From CAIXSC01 sp046349915 (GTDB lineage: Bacteria; Planctomycetota; Planctomycetia; Pirellulales; Pirellulaceae): 64,000 nt of DNA. Below the pieces are notes generated by a model that was given only the letters and a program-made list of their open reading frames with translations, was not told where the DNA came from and searched no databases. The stretch is from assembly GCA_046349915.1 (NCBI GenBank), contig JAXMBL010000004.1:62001-126000 (forward strand). The letters are read 5' to 3'. Positions 8,398 through 18,100 of the stretch are shown piece after piece. Each line of letters opens with the position of its first letter. The stretch's first letter is position 1. The position numbers were made by a program, and so were the translations under genes.

Positions 8398-9198
8398 TCA
8401 TTGGGCGCCGTTAGTCGCGGCGACCGCTTCACCGCGACGTTCAAACAGCCACCAACGTGGTTTCCACTCGGCGTGTCGCAGACCAAACTGCCGCATGCCA
8501 ATTTCACGGACGTGGCGAGCGATCTCGGTGGGGGAGTCGCTGATGAAAAAGCGGTCAATGTCGGCGGCGTCGATCGTGCCTTGGCCCAGCATCCGATCAC
8601 GGAGGAAGTCGAGCAGCGGCGTCCAGTATTCGACGCCGGCCAGAACAATTGGAAACTGACGCATTTTTCCAGTCTGCACCAACGTGGCGATCTCGAACAA
8701 TTCGTCCAGCGTGCCGAAACCTCCTGGACAGGCGACGAATGCGTAGGAGTACTTCGCGAGCATCAATTTCCGTACGAAGAAATAATCGAACTCGACAAAC
8801 AGGTCGAGGTAGGGGTTGGGGTCCTGTTCCATCGGGAGCACGATATTGCAGCCGACGCTGCGCCCCTTCGCCTCCCGAGCTCCTCGGTTGGCGGCCTCCA
8901 TCACGCCGGGACCACCGCCGGTCATCACAGTAAAACCAGCGCGTGCAAGCTCGGCGCCGATCTGCCGACTGAGTTCGTAGTAAGGGTGCGATGCGGGGAA
9001 GCGGGCGGAACCGAAGACGGTGACGCAGGGGCCGACGAAGTGCAGTTTGCGGAAGCCGCGAATCAGGTCTTCGAAAATACGCCACGCTCGCCGCAGTTCC
9101 GCCCAACGGGATTGGGGGCCTTCAAGAAATCGAATCTCGTCGACGCTGCCTGCGGAATGTGGATGGGAAGGTTCGTGGGGGGCGGTGCTGCGCTTCAT
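8398..9198 (-). CDS. LOG family protein (TIGR00730-type nucleotide 5'-monophosphate phosphoribohydrolase)
   Basis: 266 residues from the ATG at 9198, chosen because a GGAG lies 8 bases upstream. An earlier ATG at 9246 has no such signal. VFGSARFP (61-68) opens a Rossmann-like nucleotide fold. GGGPGVMEAANRGA (94-107) and CPGGFGTLDE (157-166) are the two hallmark motifs of the LOG family, once mislabelled lysine decarboxylases. The PGGxGTxxE motif carries the catalytic Arg/Glu-type site that cleaves the N-glycosidic bond of nucleoside monophosphates. In bacteria such enzymes make cytokinin-like bases or salvage nucleotides. The N-terminal ~50 residues extend beyond the core domain. It is divergent from the sulfatase. 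Confidence 0.9.
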   Translation of the reverse strand: MKRSTAPHEPSHPHSAGSVDEIRFLEGPQSRWAELRRAWRIFEDLIRGFRKLHFVGPCVTVFGSARFPASHPYYELSRQIGAELARAGFTVMTGGGPGVMEAANRGAREAKGRSVGCNIVLPMEQDPNPYLDLFVEFDYFFVRKLMLAKYSYAFVACPGGFGTLDELFEIATLVQTGKMRQFPIVLAGVEYWTPLLDFLRDRMLGQGTIDAADIDRFFISDSPTEIARHVREIGMRQFGLRHAEWKPRWWLFERRGEAVAATNGAQ

Positions 9199-9417
9199 GA
9201 GGTGGACTCCAAAACCGTCCCCCGACTGCCCGCATCGGGAAATCATTCATAACCGAAGCGACTCGGATTTCGTTGGACCGGGGAACACATTCACGTATTC
9301 GTTGGTAAGGCGGAGTATTTGAATTGTTTGTGAGAAGGGTTGCGTATGGGATGGACGGAGGACTAATCTGAGGGCCTCGTTTTGCCAACAAGTCTAATCC
9401 TGGCTGGGAGTTGCCTC

Positions 9418-10998
9418 ATGGTGTGGAAAGTCCTTCGAGTAGCCTCGTTACTCGCGTTTCTCGCGATTACCCCTACTGTGGCGGAGGCCCAGCAGAAAAA
9501 GCCGAACATCCTGGTGATTTGGGGGGATGACATCGGCACTTGGAATGTCAGCTTCAATAACCGCGGCATGATGGGTTATCGGACGCCGAACATCGATCGC
9601 ATTGCTCGTGAAGGCGTATCGTTTACCGACTATTACGGTCAGCAAAGTTGTACTGCGGGTCGTGCGGCATTCATCAATGGTTCGGTCCCGGTCCGCACCG
9701 GTATGACGAAGGTCGGAATGCCCGCCGCGAAAGAAGGCTGGCAGAAGACTGACGTCACCATGGCCACGGTCATGAAGTCGCTGGGGTACTCCACGGGACA
9801 GTTCGGCAAGAACCATCAAGGGGACCGCGACGAGCATCTACCGACGATGCACGGGTTCGACGAGTTCCTCGGCAACTTGTATCACCTGAACGCGGAAGAG
9901 GAACCGGAGAATCGCGATTACCCGGCTGACATGCGGCTCGCCAACGGCAAGACGTTTCGCGAGACGTTCGGTCCACGCGGCGTGCTCAAGTGTCGAGCGG
10001 ACGGCAAGGGTGGCCAGATCATCGAGGACACCGGTCCGCTGACGAAGAAGCGAATGGAAACGATCGACGAAGAGACTTTGGCGGCCGCCAAGGAATTCGT
10101 GCAACGTCAGTCGAAGTCGAACAAGCCCTTCTTCTGCTGGTGGAATGCCACTCGCATGCACTTCCGCACGCATGTGAAGCCCGAGAATAAGGGGATCAGT
10201 GGTCCCAGCGGCGACGAGTATCACGATGGGATGGTCGAGCATGACCGGCACGTGGGCGAGTTGCTGAAGATGTTGGACGAGCTGGGACTGGCTCAAGACA
10301 CGATCGTGATGTACTCGACCGATAATGGACCGCACTTCAATACGTGGCCCGATGCGGGCACGACTCCGTTCCACGGCGAAAAGAACTCGAACTGGGAAGG
10401 CGCCTTCCGCGTACCCGCGTTCGTTCGTTGGCCCGGCAAGTTCCTGGCTGGTGAGACACTCAACGGCATAGTGTCGCACGAGGATTGGCTGCCCACCTTC
10501 GCGGCGGCGGGCGGCAACGAGCGGATCGTGGAACAACTGCGAGCCGGCGTGGAGCTGAACGGTCGCAGCTATCGCAACTATATCGACGGTCGCAATCTAC
10601 TGGACTACCTGAGCGGCAAATCGAAGGAATCGCCTCGTAAGGAATTCATCTATACCGACGATGGCGGCCAAGTGGTGGCGATCCGAGTGGGCGATTGGAA
10701 GGCAGTTTACGCCGAGAACCGCGCGAATCGGTTGCAGATCTGGAAAGAGCCGTTCGTGCAGCTGCGTGCGCCTGACCTGTACAACTTGCGACGCGATCCG
10801 TTCGAGAAGTCCAAGATCGGCTCGAACACTTACGAGGACTGGTACATCGACCGCGCGTATCTGTTCGGACCGATGCAGATGATCGCCTCGCGATTCCTGC
10901 TGACGCTGAAAGACTATCCGCCGAGCCAAGCGCCGGGCGACTGGAGTTTGCGTTCGTTGGAAGAGCAGATCAAGCGTATGACTCCCAACGGGAAGTAA
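9418..10998 (+). CDS. secreted sulfatase (arylsulfatase family, Cys-type)
   Basis: 526 residues from the ATG at 9418, which is preceded by GGGAG. A TTG 36 bases upstream is less likely because it would place residues ahead of a clean signal peptide (VWKVLRVASLLAFLAIT, cleavage near AEA-QQ). PNILVIWGDDIG carries the metal-binding Asp pair (37-38). SCTAGR (77-82) is the CxAxR signature in which Cys78 is converted to formylglycine. YSTDNGPH supplies later active-site Asp/Asn residues, and GEKNSNWEGAFRVPAFVRWPG is the usual substrate-binding region of this family (residue run broken here by the signature Gly-Ala). It should hydrolyse sulfate esters outside the cytoplasm, plausibly on algal polysaccharides. 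A separate maturation enzyme would be needed and is not in the window. Confidence 0.92.
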   Translation: MVWKVLRVASLLAFLAITPTVAEAQQKKPNILVIWGDDIGTWNVSFNNRGMMGYRTPNIDRIAREGVSFTDYYGQQSCTAGRAAFINGSVPVRTGMTKVGMPAAKEGWQKTDVTMATVMKSLGYSTGQFGKNHQGDRDEHLPTMHGFDEFLGNLYHLNAEEEPENRDYPADMRLANGKTFRETFGPRGVLKCRADGKGGQIIEDTGPLTKKRMETIDEETLAAAKEFVQRQSKSNKPFFCWWNATRMHFRTHVKPENKGISGPSGDEYHDGMVEHDRHVGELLKMLDELGLAQDTIVMYSTDNGPHFNTWPDAGTTPFHGEKNSNWEGAFRVPAFVRWPGKFLAGETLNGIVSHEDWLPTFAAAGGNERIVEQLRAGVELNGRSYRNYIDGRNLLDYLSGKSKESPRKEFIYTDDGGQVVAIRVGDWKAVYAENRANRLQIWKEPFVQLRAPDLYNLRRDPFEKSKIGSNTYEDWYIDRAYLFGPMQMIASRFLLTLKDYPPSQAPGDWSLRSLEEQIKRMTPNGK

Positions 10999-11005
10999 AG
11001 CAGTT

Positions 11006-11031
11006 GCGGGGACACTCAGCAATTGTCCCGC
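11006..11031 (+). terminator. hairpin after the sulfatase gene
   Basis: GCGGGGACA at 11006 pairs with TGTCCCGC at 11024-11031, with one bulged G and a loop of about 9 bases. It lies 7 bases after the sulfatase stop. There is no T-run, so it may be a weak or Rho-independent-like terminator, or an mRNA-stabilising hairpin. Confidence 0.4.
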
Positions 11032-11059
11032 TTCGCCTGGATTACGGTTGAAACGAGGC

Positions 11060-11800
11060 ATGGCTATCGATCCCGATAACCCACCGGTTGACGATAAGCG
11101 AACTCGCGGGCTGCAAGATAGCGCCGCGAGTCAACACGATCATGGCGTCGATCACCCGCGAAAAGCCGAGGGGAGATCGGTGGATGATTCGCATGCCGAG
11201 AATGTCGGCATGGGAGAGTCGTGGTTCGCGGGACTCATTGAATCGCATCGATCGGACTTGCGGAACATGGTCGCGGCTCGGATGGACCCGCGACTTCAGC
11301 AGAGGTTTGATCCGTCTGATGTCGTTCAAGAGACGTACGTCGAGGCAACTCGACGGCGCGGTGAGTTTCTGCGTCAATCAACCGTGCCGCTCATGGTCTG
11401 GTTGAGATTCTTGGCTCAACAGCAGTTGCTGATTCTCTATCGCCGCCATCTCGGCGCTCGGATGAGGGACGTGCGGCGCGAAACGCCTCAGGATGTGCTT
11501 GCCTCGGAGGCGGAGTCGTTTGCGAATCCTGCCACGTGGTCGCCGGTCGGTCAAGATGCTCTGGCGGCGGCCATTGAGGGGGAGTTACGGACGCGATTGC
11601 ATCAAGTGCTGCTGACGTTGAGCAGTACGGATCGCGAAATACTCATGCTGCGCCACTTCGAGCAGTTGAGCAATAGCGAGGCGGCCGAACGGCTGAATCT
11701 GACAACGCCAGCGGCTTGCAACCGCTACATGCGAGCGCTCGAACGATTGAGACAGGCGCTGAGGGAAACAAGTCCGGGTTCGACCGATTGGCGGATTTAA
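11060..11800 (+). CDS. ECF-type RNA polymerase sigma factor
   Basis: 246 residues from the ATG at 11060; a TTG at 11048 is an alternative start. After about 50 polar residues comes the sigma-2 region, with DPSDVVQETYVEATRR as its DVVQE core-polymerase-binding signature. The sigma-4 region follows: LSSTDREILMLRHFEQLS, then the helix-turn-helix SEAAERLNLTTPAACNRYMRALERL. Both regions are of the planctomycete-enriched ECF class that is usually encoded beside a Ser/Thr kinase. The next gene, 93 bp downstream on the same strand, is such a kinase. Phosphorylation or sequestration by that kinase is therefore the likely control, but this is inferred from arrangement. Confidence 0.9.
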   Translation: MAIDPDNPPVDDKRTRGLQDSAASQHDHGVDHPRKAEGRSVDDSHAENVGMGESWFAGLIESHRSDLRNMVAARMDPRLQQRFDPSDVVQETYVEATRRRGEFLRQSTVPLMVWLRFLAQQQLLILYRRHLGARMRDVRRETPQDVLASEAESFANPATWSPVGQDALAAAIEGELRTRLHQVLLTLSSTDREILMLRHFEQLSNSEAAERLNLTTPAACNRYMRALERLRQALRETSPGSTDWRI

Positions 11801-11893
11801 TCGGCGCCGTGTGTGAATTTGGCGACTCGGCAGGCAGAATAAGGTGAGCGGGCCTCGCGCCATCACGTTTTGTTCCCATTTGACAAGCGATTC

Positions 11894-14779
11894 ATGGATA
11901 CCACGGAAGCCACCGAGGGAGCCTCCTTCACCGACGCCGACTCACGGCTGTTTGGCGAAGTGACCGAAGCGCTGCTGGAAAAACATCGGCGCGGCGAAGT
12001 GGTTGATATTCAATCCTGGTGTGAAAGATACCCCACGATTGCTGAGCGGATTCGCGACCTAGTCCCGACGCTGCTCTTGATGGAGGCGTTCTGCGATTCC
12101 CCTGAGAAGGACGCTGGAGGGGAAGCGGAGATTGCCCAAGATCTGCTGGTCGATCAGATCGGAGGTTATCGGATCATCCGTCTGATCGGATATGGCGGCA
12201 TGAGTCTGGTTTATGAGGCGGAGCATGAGCTCTTGGGCCAGCGAGTTGCGCTGAAGGTGCTTCCCGATCATCGGGCCGTGGACGCGCGGGCGAGTGCTCG
12301 TTTTCGCCGCGAAGCGCGAGCGGTCGCGAAATTGCATCACACCAATATCGTGCCGATCTTGGGCGTGGGGCAGGATGGCGGTCGATCATTCTTTGTGATG
12401 CCGCTGATCGAGGGATGTAGCTTGCAGCATCTCTTGGATCGACTCCGAACAGCTCTGGGAGACTCGGAAGCCGGCCACTCGTCGAGCTCGAAGCAGTGCG
12501 ACTTGCCTCGTCCCGGAACGCGAGCGTCCGAGCGCTGGGTGGCGGAGACGGGGTTGCAAGTCGCCGAGGCGTTGGAATACGCGCATCTGCGAGGGGTGTT
12601 TCATCGCGACATTAAGCCGTCCAACCTGTTGGTCGAGCAGTCAGGGCGAGTTTGGGTTTCCGATTTTGGGTTGGCTAAGACGGACGACGACGGATTGACG
12701 CTCTCGGGCGACATCGTGGGCACCGTGCGTTACTTGGCCCCCGAGAGATTCACCTCTTCGGGCGACCAAACCGCGGGTGAATACGGAGACATCTACGCGC
12801 TTGGGGTCACATTGTACGAGATGTTGACAATGCGGCCTGCTTTTCCCGCTATCGATCGTGCTAGGTTGATTGCGCAGATCCTGGCCTTCGAGCCAGTTCG
12901 ACCCTCACGAATCTATCCGAACGTGTCACCCGACCTGGAAACCGTGGTACTGAAGGCGATGGCAAAAGAGCCCGCTCAACGGTATCGATCGGCTGGCGAA
13001 TTGGCCGGTGATCTGCGCCGCTGGCTCGCGGGCCAGCCCGTGTTGGCGCGTCGGCCCGCCTGGAGCGAGCGGACGGTTCGCTGGGCGCGGAGCAACCCAA
13101 CCATCGCAATACTAGCAACCGCGCTCTGCATTCTCTCCGTGGCTGGATTCATCGCGGTGTGTTGGCAGTGGCGAGAGTCGGAGCGATTGCGAGGCAATGA
13201 GCGAGAGGCTCGCGAGAAATCCGAACAGTATTCGCAGGCAATTCTGGATAACTTTGATCGCCTGCGCCGTGCGAATGCACTGACGGACGAAGCTCGCACC
13301 AAAATAGAGGGTTGCAAATGGGACGAGGCGCATGAGCGACTTACGCAAGCCGTCTTACTGCAACCGGACCAAGCGGTGTTCTTGGAAAGTCGCGGACGAC
13401 TGTTATACGTGCAATTGGGTTTGTGGGACTTAGCGGCGGAGGATTTGAACCGTGCTTACAAGATTCACGAACCAGCGCGGGCTTGGGAATATTGGAGTCA
13501 GGGCCTGTTGCGATTGTGGTCGGACGATCGAGACGGTTATCGGCGAGTAAGCCAGCAGGTGCGGGAACGGTTTCTCGGATCATCGGTTCCGCAAGCGATA
13601 TTGGAGACGATTCGCACTTTGAGCCTGACGCCTGAGGCCCCGGAGGATATGGCGGAAATTGCGGAGGCCGCTGAACGCTTATTAAAACCCGATGCCGAAG
13701 CCTGGCACTATTACGTCGTGGGGTTGGCCTATTTGCGAGCGGGTAAAGCGACGAAGGCAATCGGCCCGTTACAAAAGGCATACGACTACACACCGCTGTG
13801 GAACTCGCGAGGCTTGGTCTGTCCGGCGCTGGCAGTGGCCTATTCCCAGAGCGGTGACCGCGAGCGTGCGCTCCAAACGCTCGAACTCGAAAAACAGGCG
13901 TTCGATACGATCTTGAACGAGCTCATGGCGCACTCCGACAGACGATGGTGTATTCACTACGATGCGTCCGGCAAATGGCCATTGCATCCGTGGGACTGGC
14001 TCGAGTGGCAGATTCTGCGACGTGAGGCGTACGAGTTGCTTGGGCAAGAGCCTTCGCGGGATGGGCGATTGGCTGCCTTGCGAGGTCGCAGTCTTTGCGG
14101 GCTGAGGCGTTTTGACCAGGGATACGAGGAATATCGCCTTGCCAAGGAACAGAGTCCGAACAACGAAAGGATCGAATTGGAGCTGCAGCGCTGCCGCGCG
14201 AACCTCCATCTCTCGCGCATGGTGTTCGCGGACGCGACCCTCGCCTTGGACAGGGCTCTGCAACTTGAACCGGATGATTGCAATCTGTGGAGATTCCAGG
14301 CGGTCGCATGCCAACTCGCGGGCAAACCTGCCAAGTATCGCGTTTGTTGTCGCGAGATGATGGATCGCTTTTCAACGACGACAGATCCCGAGTCGGCTTA
14401 CCGGTTGGCGTTTGTCGCTACGTTGGCGCCGGACGCCATCGACGACTACGCTCGACTCGTTCCGGTGGGTGAGTTGGCTTCTCGCTGGCACCCCGGCGCG
14501 GAGCGAGCGCTGGGGGCGATCGAGTATCGCGCGGGTCGTTATGAGGACGCCTTGCGTCACTTTGAGCAATCGCAACTGTTTCACCATCGACTCGCCTGGG
14601 ATTGGGCGTTCGTGGCGATGTCGCAACATCAACTGGGGCGTCCCGTCGAAGCACTCGAGGCGCTGCGCGCCGCGCGGTCAGCCATGATCGGCGACCTGGG
14701 TCGGCAAGGCGCGTGGGACGATCATGCGGCGGCTGCTCTGCTGGTGGCCGAGGCCGAAGCGCTGCTGCAATCTCTCTAG
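11894..14779 (+). CDS. transmembrane Ser/Thr protein kinase with C-terminal TPR-like region
   Basis: 961 residues from the ATG at 11894; a TTG at 11870 would add 8 residues. Residues 15-65 form the small helical domain common at the start of planctomycete ECF-partner kinases (EVVDIQSWCERYPTIAERIR). The kinase domain spans about 92-380: glycine loop LIGYGGMSLVYEA, VALKV with Lys121, HRDIKPSN (237-244), DFGLAK (257-262) and APE (282-284). One membrane helix lies at about 403-423. The rest, about 530 residues, contains TPR-like helical repeats such as AEDLNRAYKIHEPARAWEY and ALRHFEQSQLFHHRLAWDWA. The kinase should face the cytoplasm with the repeat region outside. It probably acts with the sigma factor immediately upstream. 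Confidence 0.92.
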   Translation: MDTTEATEGASFTDADSRLFGEVTEALLEKHRRGEVVDIQSWCERYPTIAERIRDLVPTLLLMEAFCDSPEKDAGGEAEIAQDLLVDQIGGYRIIRLIGYGGMSLVYEAEHELLGQRVALKVLPDHRAVDARASARFRREARAVAKLHHTNIVPILGVGQDGGRSFFVMPLIEGCSLQHLLDRLRTALGDSEAGHSSSSKQCDLPRPGTRASERWVAETGLQVAEALEYAHLRGVFHRDIKPSNLLVEQSGRVWVSDFGLAKTDDDGLTLSGDIVGTVRYLAPERFTSSGDQTAGEYGDIYALGVTLYEMLTMRPAFPAIDRARLIAQILAFEPVRPSRIYPNVSPDLETVVLKAMAKEPAQRYRSAGELAGDLRRWLAGQPVLARRPAWSERTVRWARSNPTIAILATALCILSVAGFIAVCWQWRESERLRGNEREAREKSEQYSQAILDNFDRLRRANALTDEARTKIEGCKWDEAHERLTQAVLLQPDQAVFLESRGRLLYVQLGLWDLAAEDLNRAYKIHEPARAWEYWSQGLLRLWSDDRDGYRRVSQQVRERFLGSSVPQAILETIRTLSLTPEAPEDMAEIAEAAERLLKPDAEAWHYYVVGLAYLRAGKATKAIGPLQKAYDYTPLWNSRGLVCPALAVAYSQSGDRERALQTLELEKQAFDTILNELMAHSDRRWCIHYDASGKWPLHPWDWLEWQILRREAYELLGQEPSRDGRLAALRGRSLCGLRRFDQGYEEYRLAKEQSPNNERIELELQRCRANLHLSRMVFADATLALDRALQLEPDDCNLWRFQAVACQLAGKPAKYRVCCREMMDRFSTTTDPESAYRLAFVATLAPDAIDDYARLVPVGELASRWHPGAERALGAIEYRAGRYEDALRHFEQSQLFHHRLAWDWAFVAMSQHQLGRPVEALEALRAARSAMIGDLGRQGAWDDHAAAALLVAEAEALLQSL

Positions 14780-15129
14780 TGTGGTACGACGGACTTCTAG
14801 TCCGTCGATTGAAACGCTAGTTGGACAGCGCCAAGTTAACTGCTTCAAGCAGCACCAGGAGCGTTGGATCGCGGAGCGATCCACGACTATGGCGGCCGGA
14901 CCAGAAAACTACCAGCAGCCCTACTCCAGGGGCAGTGTGGTTGGAACACGGAATTGGACGGCCTAAGTCCCCCGTGAATCGGAAAGCTCGCCGCGCAGTA
15001 CAGGGAACAGTGTCGCCGCGCGCCGCCCGTTTGCATTGGGAATGGTCGTGGCGCGAGGAGACTTGGGCAGCAAATCGATATCCACCGCCGCCAAGTCTTT
15101 CCTGTTTCTTTGACCTTGTTCCCAGACTG
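14780..15129. other. intergenic region before the giant gene
   Basis: 350 bp. A frame in phase with the giant gene is open back to a TTG at 14821, but its translation (rich in Ser, Arg and Pro) does not look like a protein N-terminus. I take this stretch as the leader and promoter region of the giant gene. A compact inverted repeat sits at 14787-14807. Confidence 0.5.
14787..14807. repeat. perfect 9 bp hairpin with three-base loop
   Basis: CGACGGACT and AGTCCGTCG flank the loop TCT, 7 bases after the kinase stop codon. The stem is perfect. It could act as a terminator for the sigma/kinase operon, but it lacks a T-run and resembles a dispersed palindromic repeat I associate with planctomycete genomes (from memory, not checked). 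Confidence 0.55.
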
Positions 15130-18100
15130 ATGCCACTCATGACTGACGATCGTTCCCAGCTCGGAAGAGCCCAGAGTCGGACACACCGAAAGAACTGGCG
15201 GAAACGAGGGCTTCGACGAGCCAAGGCGCGAGCCGCGTCTCGTTTTTTTCGCCCTTGGGCCGAGTTGTTGGAACGGCGTGAACTCCTGGCGGTCGACTTG
15301 CAGCACGTGCCACAGTGGCAACCGCAAGGACCTGGTCCCATTTTGTCGGGCCAGATTGAGAATGTGGCGTGTCATACGGAGAATGCGGTTACGGTGTGTG
15401 ACAATCCCGTGTTTGGGACCGTCACTGCCATCGCGGCTCACCCCAACGACCCCAATATCATCTACATCGGGACGAATGGCGGCGTATGGCGCACCACCAA
15501 CGCACGGATTCAGGTCGACGGCGTCGACAACGATGGGAATGGAGTGATCGACGATCCGGCGGAATCGCCTGATTGGGTTCCGCTAACCGATTCACTGCCA
15601 AGTTCGCGGGTCACGAGTTTGGTGTTCGACAAGGACGATGTACACGAGCAGCCAGGGGGCGGAACTCGCTATGAATCACTGTATGCGGCGTTTGCTCCCG
15701 CATCGATCGCCGCTGGTTCATCGCAGTATGTCGAGCTATGGCACACGGCGAATGGGGGCCAGGCCTGGAGGCCTGCGTTGGGGCTCCTGGCGCCAGGTCT
15801 CGCCATTTCGACGATGGTTCCGACGACCGACGAGCAAGGTCTTCGGCGGGTGTTTTTCAGTCTGGAGCCCAGGGAAGAGATCGCCACGCTGTCGGGCGGC
15901 GCGGCTCACGATGTCGGGCTTTGGGTATTTAACCCGGAGAATCACGAGGAGTTTGGATTACGGCAGGTATCAGGGACGGGCAATCTGCCGCTGGGGAGCG
16001 TGAGCGATGTGGTGAGTGACCCGACTGATCCGCGTCGAATCTATGTCGCGGTGTCGGGAGATTTCTGGAAACTGCGAGCCGCGAATAGTTCGCGGGGGAT
16101 CCCCGTCGAGAACAAGGGCATCTATCGCAGTGAAGATGGAGGGGTGACATGGACGTCGCTGAATGCGGGACTGATTTTGCCTGAAGATGCCGACCAGTGC
16201 GACAACGATGGCGATTCGACGGCGACTCAGTTTCGCGCCGACGACGCGCCGACGGTCGCTCCGCCGGGAACGTCGGCCGTCGCTGATCCGCATGAAGGAC
16301 TCCAGGTTTCACGGTGGATTCGGTTGGCGATCGCGTCAAGTTCGACGCCAGGTGAGCCGGCGACTCTCTATGCGGGCATCGTTGGGCCATTCAGTTCTTT
16401 CATCAACTGCGGGTTAGGCGTCACGGAGCTACGAGGGGTGTTTCGCACGGACGATCGGGGAACAAACTGGCGGATGGTTCCCCTTACTGGCTCGGAGGCG
16501 CCGCGATCTCTCCGCGCGCAGAACGCCGGCGCAATCCATTTCTCGTTGGCGGTGGATCAAGCGGATCCCAACACGATTTATGTGGCCGGTTACGGACAGG
16601 AATCTCCACTGACGAATATGGCCGCGTCGCTTGATGGCTGCAAAATTGAATCGGCTCGCATCTACCGCGGTTCCGTGGTGGGAGAAGACGTCCAATGGAA
16701 CTCGCTGGTCTGCGCCGGCGCCAATGGGACGTCGCCCGCCAAGGGAACTCGGCAATTGGTTGTGGATGGCGCGGGCGAGTTGCTTGAAGCAGACGGCGGC
16801 GGCATCTATCGAATGTCGCGACTGAATCAAGCCAGTCAACGTCGGTGGACGTCGGCGGGAGGAGATCTCCAGATCGCCGAATTGACTTCGGTGGCGTATG
16901 ACTCGTTGCGTGATCTGTTTATTGCGGGAACCGCCCACTTAGGATCAATCACGCAAGATAGCGTCGCGAGTGCTACCTGGAGCAACTCGTATCACTTCGA
17001 AGCGCCGACGCTGAACGGGGATATTCAGTATTCGACGAGTGGTCCGAGTTTTGTGACGGTTGATCCGGGGCTGGGGAATTCGTTTTCGACCAGTTACTCA
17101 CTCGAGTTGAGCGTCGCCGGGACTTTTGCGCTGTCGCGCGCGGACTATGTCCCCGGGCTTGGTCTCAATTCGAGTTACGCGTCGCAGCAAGTCCTAGGCA
17201 CAGGGCGCTCCACCGTTCCGGGAGCTAACTTGGACTACGTGCGACTCGGATTCGACTCGATTGCCGAGGACGGATCAACCATTCGAAAGCTAAACGACTC
17301 CTTCTCATCGGGATCACCCATCTACGCGGTTAACAGCGTAGCGTTGGGAGGGCGGAGTCTGTTGCTCGGGACGAAGTATCTGTACGAGTCCATATCGGGC
17401 GGCGAGTTCTTCGAGGCGATTGGGGGCGTCGACTGTCGTGGAAGCGGCGAGTCGCGAGAGTGCACGCCGCGGAAACAGGTGGGAACGGTGACCTCCATCC
17501 TTTACGGCGGTTTGTTTCAGGGAGTCGCCAACGAAGACGTCGCGCTCGTCGCAACCGCCGGCCCGAACCCACTGTTGCTGCGGACTGGACTAGGTCCGCA
17601 ACTGAATCGAGATAACTTCACGCCCGTTCCCAACTACCCTGGGAAGACGATTCGCGACATGGCGTTTGATCCGAAGGACTGGCATACCGTTTACATTGTG
17701 GATGACGATGACGTCTGGAAGGCGACAGGGCTCGGAGGGCAGGTAAAGTGGCAACGACTGACATTCGAACTGCAAACGCCAGGGCACGATCGTAATTTCA
17801 AGTCCATCTTGGCCATCGAAGCGGACGATGAACGTGACCGCACGATTTTGCTAATCGGGGCCGAAGATGGAGTTTATAAGGGCTTTGATCGTGCCGACCT
17901 TGGGCCGCAATGGATCAAATTTGGCGAGGGATTGCCTGGGGCGCCCGTCACCGACCTGGTTTACAACTACGAAGACGATTTGCTGGCCGTCAGCACGTAT
18001 GGGCGTGGCGTATGGACTGTGACATCCGTGTTCGAAGAACTTGTCGAGTACGGTGGATTGAAAATCCACGGCACGGATGAAGACGATGTGATTGTGCTTT

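Noticed and set aside
8098..8659. Short overlapping frames between the split gene and the LOG gene, both strands
   Set aside because: No motif, no ribosome binding site, and those beyond 8397 overlap the well-supported LOG gene in other frames.
14821..15129. TTG-started N-terminal extension of the giant gene
   Set aside because: The ~100 codons before the ATG at 15130 give a Ser/Arg/Pro-rich translation unlike any export signal, and the LEPR-XLL-like motif normally lies within the first ~60 residues.
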